This document shows positions 19,054-27,518 of a stretch of DNA of 64,000 bases, piece after piece. The stretch spans positions 310,001 to 374,000 of the forward strand of contig CAWCFK010000004.1 in NCBI GenBank assembly GCA_963794685.1, in the 5' to 3' direction. How positions within the stretch are numbered: position 1 is the stretch's first letter; each line of letters opens with the position of its first letter. The position numbers and the translations under genes are program-made. Origin of the DNA: CAVTWH01 sp963794685. Lineage in GTDB: Bacteria; Actinomycetota; Actinomycetes; Mycobacteriales; Micromonosporaceae. The notes under the pieces were generated by a model. It was not told the origin of the DNA, searched no databases, and saw nothing but the letters and a program-made list of their open reading frames with translations.

Positions 19054-19082
19054 AGATTCGCCGGCCGATCGATCAGTGTCAA
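19054..19082 (-). promoter_or_regulatory. Predicted promoter of the secreted GH3 gene
   Basis: On the minus strand TTGACA (19077-19082), a 17-base spacer and GAATCT (19054-19059). The operator palindrome begins seven bases after the -10, in the expected transcription-start region. Confidence 0.5.
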
Positions 19083-19331
19083 GATTGCCAGCGAGTTACG
19101 TTTGGATAACGCCCGAGTCCCCGGTGGTCCATATGAGACAGTCTCATGTTCCGGAACCGCGCTGGCCAGAGTATTTGTTGCCGCCAACACCATTTCGCGA
19201 TCCAAAGATCAACTCAGATTGGCACACTGACCGTCGGCCCAATTCCCCAGATTCGCCCGGACGGCCAGTTGACATCGCCGCCCGCCGAAACCGCGCTGCG
19301 CGCCCGCCGCCGCGGTGAAATGCTGGGCGGC

Positions 19332-19923
19332 ATGACCGCCACCGACCCCAAAGACGACCTCCGCCGGTACCTGACCCGCAGCCGGGAAGCCCTGCTGTGG
19401 AAGCTCGACGGCCTGGGCGAGTACGACGTGCGCCGCCCGCTGGTACCCACCGGCACGAACCTGCTCGGTCTGGTCAAGCACGTCGGCAGCGTCGCGGTCG
19501 GCTACCTCGGCGAGACCTTCGACCGCCCGTTCCCCGAGTCCATGCCGTGGTTCGACGACGGCGCCGAGCCCAACGCCGACCTGTTCGCCACCGCCGACGA
19601 GACCCGCGACGAGATCATCGCCTTCTACCACCGCGCCTGTCGCGCACTGCGACGCCACCATCGACGCCCTGCCGCTGGACGCCCTCGGCCACGTCGCCTG
19701 GTGGCCGCCGGAAGCCCGCGAGGTCACCCTGCACCGGGTACTCATCCACCTGATCGCCGAGATCGACCGGCACGCCGGCCACGCCGACATCGTCCGGGAA
19801 CTCATCGACGGAGCCGCCGGCCTACGCGCCGACAACAGCAACCTGCCTGAGGACGGCCCGCAGTGGTGGTCCGACTACCACGCCAGGCTGGAGACCATCG
19901 CCCGCCAGTTCCGCAAGGACTGA
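19332..19923 (+). CDS. DinB-family (DUF664-like) protein (frameshift as given)
   Basis: A four-helix-bundle DinB/YfiT-type protein, a family that includes thiol-dependent metalloenzymes. From ATG 19332 the frame reads MTATDPKDDLRRYLTRSREA and continues with LVKHVGSVAVGYLGETF and FYHRAC. It breaks at 19641. Deleting that C restores FYHRACAHCDATIDALPLDA, then VTLHRVLIHLIAEIDRHAGHADIVREL and the end RQFRKD at 19923. The metal-ligand histidines expected in this family are visible (LVKHV and EIDRHAGHAD). It is about 196 residues when repaired. No operon partner; convergent with the ATPase gene. Confidence 0.75.
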
Positions 19924-19940
19924 CCGCCCTCCCCGACCGC

Positions 19941-20688
19941 TCAGTCGGCGAGTAGGTGGCGCAACCAGCGTTGCGGGGCGTCGAGGAAGCCGCGCCAGGA
20001 CTGCACCAGGTCCAGCTCCTCCCAGGTCGGTCCGCCGCATACCCCAGTCGCCCACTTCGACGAGCGTCGCGCCGGGCAGGGCGGCCAGTACCGGGGAGTG
20101 GGTAGCCATGATCACCTGGGAACCCTCCTGGCGCAGCGCATCCAGCACCACCAGCAGGGCCAGGCTGCTCTGGAAGGACAGCGCCGACTCGGGCTCGTCC
20201 AGGAAGTACACGCCGCGGTCGGTGAAGCGGTGCCGCAACACCTCCAGGAACGACTCGCCGTGCGAGCGCTGCTGCATCCGCTCGCCGCCCCACGCCCGCG
20301 CATTCGGCCGGTCGGCATCCACCTGGGCGAGGTAGCCGTGCATCATCTCGGCCCGCAGGAAGAACCCGCCCGGCGCGGCGAGCCGGTGGGTACGCGCCCG
20401 CAGGTGCCAGCGCAGCGGGGAGTCCTCCTCGGATGACGACGGGCCGAGCACCGACAGCGGCTGCGACGTCTCCGCCCCCAGCCGTGGGTACACCCGGGCG
20501 AACGCCTCGATCAGCGTCGACTTGCCGGAACCGTTCTCGCCCACCAGGATCGTCACGCCCGACGGCACCTCGAAGCCACCCTCGGAGATCAACTGCGCGA
20601 CCGCCGGAATCGTGAACGGCCACGCCGCCAGCTCCACCCCACTCCGGGGCCGCCACTCAATCCGCTCCAGATGCCGAGAAGCCAACAC
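19941..20688 (-). CDS. AAA-family ATPase (ABC/SMC-like P-loop, frameshift as given)
   Basis: A small soluble ATPase of the AAA_21/RecF-like type. Walker A is VGENGSGKSTLIEAF, the signature-like region is GESFLEVLRHRF, Walker B is VYFLDEPESALS and the switch histidine is ATHSPVLAALPGA. Near 20028 the frame breaks after GDWGMRRT; removing one C on the plus strand gives RTTWEELDLVQSWRGFL and the end RWLRHLLAD at 19941. Start ATG 20688 (MLASRHLERIEW). About 248 residues when repaired. Proteins of this size act alone; the biological role is unknown. It is convergent with the DinB gene. Confidence 0.78.
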
Positions 20689-20725
20689 GCCCCGAGCATG
20701 CCACCACCGGGACGAGACGGGTCGG

Positions 20726-21528
20726 CTAGTGCGGGTGGCCGTTGTCGTCGGTGTCGAGGGACTGGGTGTTGAACTTGAGCTGCCAGACCACCACCGAGCT
20801 GTCCGGCTTCTCCAGCAGCACCGCGCCGTCCTGCCAGGTGCCGTTGGTCGGGTACCACTGGCTGCCCAGCGGGTCGCCCTGGTTGAGGTGCACGTCGTGG
20901 ACGCCGAGGCCGGTGGTGAACGCCTGCCCGAACAGGTACGCCCGGGTCGCCGCCGCCACGTGCGGGGCCAGCGCGTCGAGCGCGTTGTCGCCGTTGCTCG
21001 GGTGCCACGGGAAGAACCGCCAGTGCCAGTGCTCAGGCCAGGGCAGCCGGTGCAGGTGGCTGGTGATCCGGTCGGGCAGCGTCCGGGCCACCACGTGCTC
21101 CAGCGCGGACAGCCCGTGGGCCAGGTCGTCGGCCAGGTCGGGGCCGTACACCGGCTCGCCCACCTCGGGCTGCTTGGCCAGCCGGTACGCGGTGGCGGTG
21201 GCCTTCTTCAGCGGTCCACCAGAACCGGTTGGCCAGCAGCGGGCTGCGCACGTAGTCCAGCGCCCCGGAGTCGGGGGTGTTCGCCAGCGGGTGGAAGCCG
21301 TCGGGCAGCGCGGCCAGCCCGGCGATGTCCCCGACATGCAGGTCGGTGACCAGCCGGTAGCTGACCCCGACGCTGGCCGGGGCGTCCACGTCGAGGGCGG
21401 CCTCGTAGTGCGTGCCGTCGGCCTCGATGCCCAGGTGACCGTGGTACCAGTGGCCGAAGTCGTGCGTCGGGTCCCGGGTGAAGCTCTGCACGGTGCCCAG
21501 CACCACCCCGTAGTTCGGCTAGCGCCAT
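20726..21528 (-). CDS. DUF2278 (YukJ-like) family protein (two frameshifts as given)
   Basis: The given sequence splits this gene in three frames. Removing a C at 21519 gives the family opening MALPNYGVVLGTVQSF; next comes FTRDPTHDFGHWYHGHLGIEADG, and removing a C near 21212 joins NRFWWT to LKKATATAYRLAKQ. The C-terminal half contains AAATRAYLFGQAFTTGLGVHDVHLNQG and WQDGAVLLEKPDSSVVVWQLKFNTQS, features of DUF2278 proteins. A GAGGTGGG ribosome-binding site lies before ATG 21528. About 266 residues when repaired. Function is unknown in the family. No clear operon context. Confidence 0.72.
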
Positions 21529-21702
21529 CTGTCCCACCTCCCCTCCCAGGATCGCCTACTTCGGCGCTGATCGCCCCGCTATCGGCCCGTTGCCACCCGA
21601 CCTGCGACAGCACCGGGGCAGGCGGCATCCCGGCGGGCCGGCCCGGTCAGGACGGCAGCGGGGCAGGGCGGCACCGGCTGAGGGCTGGCGTTACGGTGAG
21701 CT

Positions 21703-23030
21703 GTGCACACCCTGGCCGAAGCGACCGAGGCGCTGTATCCTACATTCCCCCGCCCCGAGGCGGCGAACAGGGGCCGTTGGAGCGCACCCGCGCCCTGCTG
21801 GCGCGCGCTCGGCTCGCCGCAGGACGCGGTACGAGCCGCGCACGTCGCCGGTACCTCCGGCAAGACCAGCACCGCGTACCTGCTGCGGGCGCTGCTGGAG
21901 GCCGGCGGGGTGCGTACCGGGCTGACCGTCTCCCCGCACGTCGTGTCGATCACCGAGCGGGTACAGGTCGGCGGCGCGCCGCTGGACGACGCGACCTTCG
22001 CGGCCCGGGTCTTCCAGTTCCTGCCGCAGATCGAGGCTGTGCACGGCGGACCGACCTACTTCGAGCTGCTGATCGGGCTGGCGCACTGGGTCTTCGCGGG
22101 CTCCGGGGGCCGGGACGTCCCGGTCGACATGGCGGTGCTGGAGACCGGCATCGGTGGCCTGCGCGACCGGACCAACACGATCACCCGGGCCGACAAGGTG
22201 TGCCTGATCGCCGACATCGGCTACGACCACACCGAGGTGCTCGGGCGCGACGGTGGAGGAGATCGCCGCGCACAAGGCCGGCATCATCCAGCCCGGCAAC
22301 CACGTCCTGGTGATCGAGCAGGACGAGCGGGTACTCAAGATCGTCGCCGACGAGGCCGCCGAGGACCGGGACGCCACCGTCGAGGTGGTCGCCGTGGGCG
22401 ACGGGCCGGCCGAGCTGCCGCCGTTCCAGCGTCGCAACTTCGCGCTCGCCCGCGCCGCGTACCCCCATCTGGGTGGCCCGCCGCTGACGCCGGCCGCGCT
22501 GGCGGCCGCCGCCGAGGCCTCCCGCCGGGCCGGATGGAGCTGTTGAAGGTCGCCGGCAGGCTCGGGACCGGCGCGAGCGCGCCGCCGGGACGGCTCGGAG
22601 AGCGCGCGAGGCGCGGCGGCCGGGAAGCTGGTGATCCTGGACGGCGCGCACAATCCGCAGAAGCTGGCGGCGCTCGCCGACGCGCTGCGGGCCCGGGGGC
22701 TGCGCCGGGTTCCGGTGCTCGCCTCGCTGCTGCGGCGCGCCCGAGGACAAGCTGCGCGCGGCGCTCACCGAGCTGGCGCCGATCGCCAGCGAGCTGATCG
22801 TGCCGGAGTTCGCGGCGCGTCGCCCGGATCGGCAAGCAGACCCCGCCGGCCGGCGAGGTCGCCGCGCTCGCCCGGGAAGTCGGCGTCGCCATCCCACGGT
22901 GGTACCGGATCCGCACGCCGGACTGGCCGCGCTGTTGGCCGCCGACGCGCCGGTCGTCGTCGTCACCGGCTCGTTGTACCTGGTGAGTCTGGTCCGGGAA
23001 GAGCTGTCCGCGCTGGTGGAGGATGCTGAT
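21703..23030 (+). CDS. folC: folylpolyglutamate / dihydrofolate synthase (multiple frameshifts as given)
   Basis: Mur-ligase-fold enzyme adding glutamate to folates. The opening VHTLAEATEALYPTF leads to the P-loop HVAGTSGKTSTAYLLRALL, then SPHVVSITERVQVGG, FELLIGLAHWVF, VLETGIGG and HKAGIIQPGNHVLVIEQD, and the C-terminal part LVILDGAHNPQKL. At least eight frame breaks occur, near 21774, 21806, 22248, 22517, 22619, 22736, 22821 and 22893. Each is fixed by adding or removing a single C, yielding for example LLRAPEDKLRAALTELAPIA and AARARIGKQTPPAGEVAA. The stop probably overlaps the thyA start (TGATG at 23028) after one more C correction. First gene of a folate/dTMP cluster. Confidence 0.72.
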
Positions 23031-23927
23031 GGAGTACCTGTCGCACGACAAGCGCGAGCCGGATCACCAGTACCAGGATCTGTTGCGCCGGATTTTGACC
23101 GAGGGGGAGTTGTCGCCGACCCGGCAGGGGCCGGCGGCGCGGACGTTGATGCAGCAGACGCATGCGCTTCGACCTGGCCAACGGGTTCCCGATGATCACC
23201 GATCGGAGTATCCGGTCGTTCTGGCGCAAGCCGATCGGCGAGCTGTGCGCGTTCATCAACGGGGCCACCACGCTGGACGAGTTCGCCGCGTTCGGCTGTG
23301 ACTGGTGGGGGCCGTGGGCCACCCCGGCGAAGACCGCCAAGCGCGGCCTGCCGCCGGGGGACATCGGACCGGGCTCCTACGGCGGCGCGTTCCACGCACT
23401 TCCCGACCAGTGAGGGGCCGGGCTTCGACCAGTTCGCGCACCTGGTCGAGCAGATGCGCGAGTTCCCCACCGACCGGACCCACTTCGTCTCCCCGTGGAT
23501 CCCGCAGTACCAGGTCCGGGGCGCCGGCAAGCAGCAGCGCACCACCATCTCCCCGTGCCACGGCTGGGTACACGTCCGGGTCCTGAACGGCCGGCTGCAC
23601 CTGCACATGTTCCAGCGCTCCGGTGACGTGCCGGTCGGCGTCCCGGCGAACATGGTGCAGTACGCCGCGCTGACCCTGATGCTGGAGCAGCTCACCGGCT
23701 TCCCGGCCGGCGTCTACTACCACACCATCTCCGACGCCCACATCTACGCCGACCAGGTCGAGGCGGTGGAGACGATGCTCGTCCGCGAACCGCGCCCGCT
23801 GCCCACCGTGCACCTCACCGACGCCGGCCGGCCGGTCGCGGACATCCACGACTTCCGGGCCGAGCACTTCGAACTGGCCGACTACCACCCGCATCCCGGC
23901 ATCGCGGCCATCCCGGTGTCGCCGTGA
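23029..23927 (+). CDS. thyA: thymidylate synthase (two frameshifts as given)
   Basis: Methylates dUMP to dTMP using methylene-tetrahydrofolate. Removing a C at 23161 restores LMQQTMRFDLANGFPMITDRS and removing a C at 23397 restores GGAFHDFPTSEGPGFDQ. The catalytic Cys is in TTISPCHGWVH, where SPCHGW replaces the usual PPCH. QRSGDVPVGVPANMVQYA carries the Arg-Ser phosphate grip and the Asn that selects dUMP over dCMP, and HTISDAHIYADQ holds the Asp/His/Tyr nucleotide contacts. Start ATG 23029 or the in-frame ATG 23023. The C-terminus is HPGIAAIPVSP. Followed by a DHFR gene 43 bases on, forming a dTMP cycle with folC. Confidence 0.85.
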
Positions 23928-23970
23928 CAGCCGCCGGCAACCGGCCGCCGCGCCGGTACCGAACGCGCCG

Positions 23971-24464
23971 GTGACGATCTTTGTGGCGGCGACCGACGAC
24001 GAGGTCATCGGGGTCGGCAACGACTGCCCTGGCACCTGCCCGAGGACCTGCAGCGGTTCAAGCGGCTGACCATGGGGCAGCCGGTGGTGGTCGGGCGGCG
24101 CACCCACGAGTCGATCGTGAAGCGGCTCGGCCGGCCGCTGCCCGGCCGGTACACGGTGGTGGTGACCAGCGCCCCGGCCACGGACCGGCGGGCCGGTGCA
24201 CGCGACCAGCGTGCCGGCGGCGCTGGAGCTGGCCCAGGCTGCCGCCGGGCCGGGCGGCGAGGTGTTCGTCATCGGCGGGGCGGGGGTGTACGCGGCCGCG
24301 CTGCCCTACGTCGACCGGGTCGAGTTGACCCGGGTACACGCCGACGTGGCCGGCGACACCGAGCTGCCGGCCGGCTGGCTGACCGGCTTCACTCTGTCGA
24401 CAGCGAGCCGGGGCCGGCCGGCGAGGAGCACCCGTACACCTGGCTCACCTACCGGCGGGGCTGA
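23971..24464 (+). CDS. dihydrofolate reductase (three frameshifts as given)
   Basis: Regenerates tetrahydrofolate after thymidylate synthesis with NADPH. GTG 23971 starts VTIFVAATDDEVIGVGND. Adding a C at 24024 restores the substrate-site signature GNDLPWHLPEDLQRFKRLT; PVVVGRRTHESI is the cofactor motif. Removing a C near 24193 restores VHATSVPAALELAQAA, followed by VFVIGGAGVYAAALPYVDRV, a strong DHFR block. Adding a C at 24398 gives SDSEPGPAGEEHPYTWLTYRRG to the stop at 24462-24464. About 164 residues when repaired. It lies directly between thyA and a HIT-family gene. Confidence 0.8.
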
Positions 24465-24467
24465 CGG

Positions 24468-24889
24468 ATGCCCCTCTACCACCTGGACAACGGTCGGGAT
24501 CCCGAGCAGTTGGCCCGGATGCGGGCGCTGGAGGCGGCCGGCGTCTGCCTGTTCTGCCCGAGCGCCCTGGCGATCCGGCCGGACCGGCTGCACGGTCAGT
24601 CCACACTGGACGGTGGTACCCGAACGAGTTCCCCTACGCCGGCACCAGACTGCACCTGCTGCTGGTGCCCGACGAGCACGTCAGCGACCTGGTGGACCTC
24701 TCCGACGCCGCCCGCGCCGACCTCTGGCCCGCGCTGGCCTGGGCCCGCGAACGAGTACGCGCTGACCTACTACGGCCTCGGCGCCCGCAACGGCGACCCG
24801 CGCCTACACCGGCGGCACCGTCGAGCACCTGCACGTGCACCTGATCGTCGGAGACGTCGCCGACCCCGACCACCAGCCGGTCCGCTTGA
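24468..24889 (+). CDS. HIT-family nucleotide-binding protein (frameshifts as given)
   Basis: Histidine-triad hydrolase or transferase. It begins at ATG 24468, four bases after the DHFR stop, with MPLYHLDNGRDPEQLARM and a CLFC pair. Removing single Cs near 24602, 24620, 24752 and 24801 restores HWTVVPNEFPYAGTRLHLLL, ALTYYGLGARNGDPAYTGG and EHLHVHLIVGDVADPD, the last being the histidine triad. No clean stop exists in the given frame; one further C removal would end it at TGA 24887-24889, just short of the convergent dCMP deaminase. This end is an inference. The role in the dTMP cluster is unknown; cleavage of a nucleotide by-product is possible. Confidence 0.65.
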
Positions 24890-24892
24890 AGC

Positions 24893-25728
24893 TCAGTTCA
24901 CCGACCCGGATGAGTCGCCACCCCGGCCGCCCGCAGGATCTCGTCGCCGTGCAGCACCGCGTACGGGTCGGCGAAGTAGCAGCCGGGCGAAGCCGGCCGC
25001 CGCGATCAGCCGGGCGCAGCCCGGGCACGGGAACGTCGACACGTAGAGGTCCGCGCCGGCTAGCGACACGCCGTCGCGCGGCAGCCTGCGCCACTACCGC
25101 CGCCTCCGCGTGCAGGGCCGTGGACAGGTCGATGCGCACCCCGCGGGAGTACTCGTTGCGCGGATCGCCGTCCAGGTACGGGGCGTACTCGGTGGGCTGG
25201 TGTTCGTTGTGCGTGGCGTAGAGCAGTTCGCCGTCGCGGGCGGCCACCGCGCCCACCTGCCGCCACCAGTCGGAGGAGCGCTGCGCCTCGGCGCGCAGCC
25301 GGCCCAGGATGGTGTCGTCCAGCGCGGCGGCCGGCACCGTGGGGGTGCCGTCGACCGGCTGGGGGTCCTCGGTGGCGGGCCGGTTCCAGCGCAGGAAGGT
25401 GCGCTTCCACAGTGCACCCGACCGGGCGAGGCCAGCGGTCCAGGACGGAGCGCAGCAACTGCTCGTCGGGTACCACCAGGTCCGGGCCGAGCGCGGCGGC
25501 GAGCGTGTCGCGCTGCACCACCCGGACCGACCGCCCGGCCGCGCGCAGCCAGCCGCCGCCTGTTCCGGGCGCAGTGCCCGGATCTCCTTGCGCAGCACCG
25601 GGAAATCGTCGGCGAAACTGTCGCCCGAGCAGCAGCACCTCGGCGTCCGGGTGGCGGTCGAGCAGGGCCTGGTAGCCGGCGTGCATCACCGGCAGGTAGA
25701 GCAGCAGCTGGGGGGCCGGGGCCGTCAG
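24893..25728 (-). CDS. dCMP deaminase-like protein with extra N-terminal domain (frameshifts as given)
   Basis: Zinc deaminase that should convert dCMP to dUMP. The C-terminal half shows the family sites: LHAEAAVVAQAA with Cys/His-Ala-Glu, then FPCPGCARLIAAAGF and CYFADPYAVLHGDEIL after removing plus-strand Cs near 24922, 24984 and 25078. An N-terminal region of about 110 residues (PQLLLYLPVMHAGYQALLDR, then LLLGDSFADDFPVLRKEIRAL after repairing 25623) is not part of standard dCMP deaminases. No ATG/GTG is available before PQLLLYLPV; a CTG at 25728 forming a CTGA overlap with the upstream gene's stop is possible, and GTG 25689 is the alternative. The 3' end near 24893 is approximate. Confidence 0.62.
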
Positions 25729-26327
25729 CGCCGGCCGCCGATCTCGTCGATCACGTCCTGGATCAGGTCGGGCAGGCGCTCGGAGAGCTTCTTCGACATC
25801 ATCTCGGCCAGCTGCAGCTGCAGCAGCCGGACCCGGGCGGACGTGCTCACCGTGGCCATCCGCTCGAGCACCTCGACCCGGCCGCAGTGCTTGGCCTCCA
25901 ACTCGGCGATCTCCTCGGCCGAGTAGGTCTCGGCGGTGACGACCAGCACGTCCGGGTGCACCGCCTGGATCAGCGCCCACTTGGGGTCGTTCAGCTGCTT
26001 GAGGGTGACCAGGCCGACGCCGCGCTGGTGGGTGACCATGCGCAGCCGCTCCAACTCGGGCACGGCCGGCCGGGCCGGGCCCTTGCGGGCGCGGACCTTC
26101 TCGTCACTGTCCAGCCCGACGATCAGGAAGTCGCCGTACTGCCGGGCCGCCTCCAGGTACATCGAGTGGCCCTCGTGCAGGATGTCGAAGGATCCGCTGG
26201 TCAGCACCACCCGCATGCCGAGCACCCGCAGCGCCGAGACGATCTCGGTGATCCGCTCGTAGTCGGCCACGTAGCGCAGCTCGAAGTTCGAGGCATCCGC
26301 GAACAGCCCACTCTCGTCCGTCAACAC
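25725..26327 (-). CDS. adenylyl/cytidylyltransferase family protein, RfaE C-domain-like
   Basis: About 200 residues from GTG 26327 (GTG 26336 also in frame). VVLTSGSFDILHEGHSMYLEAA is the nucleotidyltransferase signature with the HxGH motif, followed by DFLIVGLDSDEKVRARKGPARP and HPDVLVVTAETYS. The C-terminal 60 residues are helical and end IQDVIDEIGGRR. It resembles the nucleotidyltransferase half of the ADP-heptose enzyme, but there is no partner kinase and Gram-positive cells lack that heptose pathway. Its stop overlaps the start of the dCMP deaminase-like gene, implying a coupled pair with a nucleotide-related role. Confidence 0.75.
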   Translation of the reverse strand: MLTDESGLFADASNFELRYVADYERITEIVSALRVLGMRVVLTSGSFDILHEGHSMYLEAARQYGDFLIVGLDSDEKVRARKGPARPAVPELERLRMVTHQRGVGLVTLKQLNDPKWALIQAVHPDVLVVTAETYSAEEIAELEAKHCGRVEVLERMATVSTSARVRLLQLQLAEMMSKKLSERLPDLIQDVIDEIGGRR

Positions 26328-26387
26328 GCCCGGCACTCTACCCCGCACCCCTCGCCTCACCCCCGCACCCGTGGGCGGGTAGCGCGG

Positions 26388-26445
26388 GATCTTGGGGTTA
26401 TCGGCGGTTATTCGGCACGTTGGGACACCCGATAACCCCAAGATC
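26388..26445 (-). terminator. Long hairpin of the GATCTTGGGGTT repeat type after the saccharopine dehydrogenase-like gene
   Basis: A perfect 17-bp inverted repeat, GATCTTGGGGTTATCGG (26388-26404) with its complement at 26429-26445, flanks a 24-base loop. The distal arm overlaps the stop codon of the minus-strand gene by two bases. It may serve as terminator. Part of the arm recurs near 40802-40816. Confidence 0.6.
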
Positions 26446-27478
26446 ACGCCACCGCCGACACGTGGACGTCTGGGAGGGTGGCGAGGAAGGCGGGGGTGAG
26501 GGCGGTGGCGGGGGTGTGGGCGCCCGGGGGGATCTTGCCGGTGAGGGTCTGGAGGGTGGCGGCGAGGGCGGAGTGGGCGGTGAGGGCGTAGGCGTTGGGG
26601 GTGGTGACGGTGGCGGTGCGGGAGTCGCCGGCGGGGTTGCGGACCTCGCCCCAGAGCTCGGCGCGGGTGCCTGCGCGGCGGGACTCGTCGGGGCCGGACG
26701 GGGCGGCGAGGCGACGCACCAGCCGCTGGAGGAGGGGTGAGCGCATCGCGGCGGCGGCCGGGCCGGCGGCCCATGCCGGGCCGGTGACCCGGGTGTAGGT
26801 GGTGATGTTCGGGATGCCGGTCGAGCGCCAGGCGCTGGCCAGGTCACCCCACGGGATCGCGGTCACCGTCGCCGGGCCGGACGGCAGCGGCGCCACCCGG
26901 CGCGGCCCGCCCATCGGGATCCGGCGCAGCTCGCCGTCGACCCGGCGCTGGTTGCCGGCCGCCATGCCGCGCAGCGAGGTCGCGAAGGTGCCCGGACTCA
27001 AGCCTCCGCCGGCCACGAACGCCAGCTCCAGGCTGGTCGCCCCGGGCAGCGCGGCGGCCAGCAGCCCGGCCAGACAATCCGTGGGTACGACGTCGAAGCC
27101 CACCGCCGGCAACAGCACCACGCCGGCCTCCCGGGCCTGCGCATCGAGGGCGTACACCGCCTCCAGCACCGCAATCTCCCCGGTGACGTCGAGATAGTGG
27201 GTACCGGTGGCCAGGCAGCCGGCCACCATCGGGGCACTGGTCACCGCGAACGGGCCGGCACAGTGCAGCACCGCGGCCATCCCGGACAGCCCCGCCCAGA
27301 TCAGCTCGGGGTCGGTCAGGTCGAACGTGCGGTGCGCCAGCCCGAGCCGGTCAGCGAGCGCGGCCACCGCCACCCCGTCCCGTCCCGCCAGCACCGGCCG
27401 GTGCCCCTGCTCGACCGCGAGCTGCGCGATCAGTCGCCCGGTGTACCCGTTCGCGCCGTACAGCAGCCACTCGTCCAC
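26444..27478 (-). CDS. saccharopine dehydrogenase-like NAD(P)-binding oxidoreductase
   Basis: 344 residues with an N-terminal Rossmann fold: LLYGANGYTGRLIAQLAVEQ as dinucleotide loop and VLAGRD at the second strand. VLHCAGPFAVTSAPMVAGCL and YLDVTGEIAVLEAV are typical of the saccharopine dehydrogenase NADP-binding family, whose actinobacterial members mostly have no proven substrate (some are trans-acting enoyl reductases). The C-terminal half is less conserved. No operon partner: the next gene upstream on the same strand starts after a 40-base gap and is an unrelated methyltransferase. Cytosolic or membrane-associated is not clear. Confidence 0.8.
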   Translation of the reverse strand: MDEWLLYGANGYTGRLIAQLAVEQGHRPVLAGRDGVAVAALADRLGLAHRTFDLTDPELIWAGLSGMAAVLHCAGPFAVTSAPMVAGCLATGTHYLDVTGEIAVLEAVYALDAQAREAGVVLLPAVGFDVVPTDCLAGLLAAALPGATSLELAFVAGGGLSPGTFATSLRGMAAGNQRRVDGELRRIPMGGPRRVAPLPSGPATVTAIPWGDLASAWRSTGIPNITTYTRVTGPAWAAGPAAAAMRSPLLQRLVRRLAAPSGPDESRRAGTRAELWGEVRNPAGDSRTATVTTPNAYALTAHSALAATLQTLTGKIPPGAHTPATALTPAFLATLPDVHVSAVA

Positions 27479-27518
27479 CCGGCCACTCTAAGCGCGCCGG
27501 ACCGCTACCCGGCAGCGC

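Noticed and set aside
25725..26774. 349-codon version of the RfaE-like protein starting at 26774
   Set aside because: The extension is Pro/Arg-rich, runs through the hairpin at 26388 and the antisense of the saccharopine dehydrogenase-like gene.
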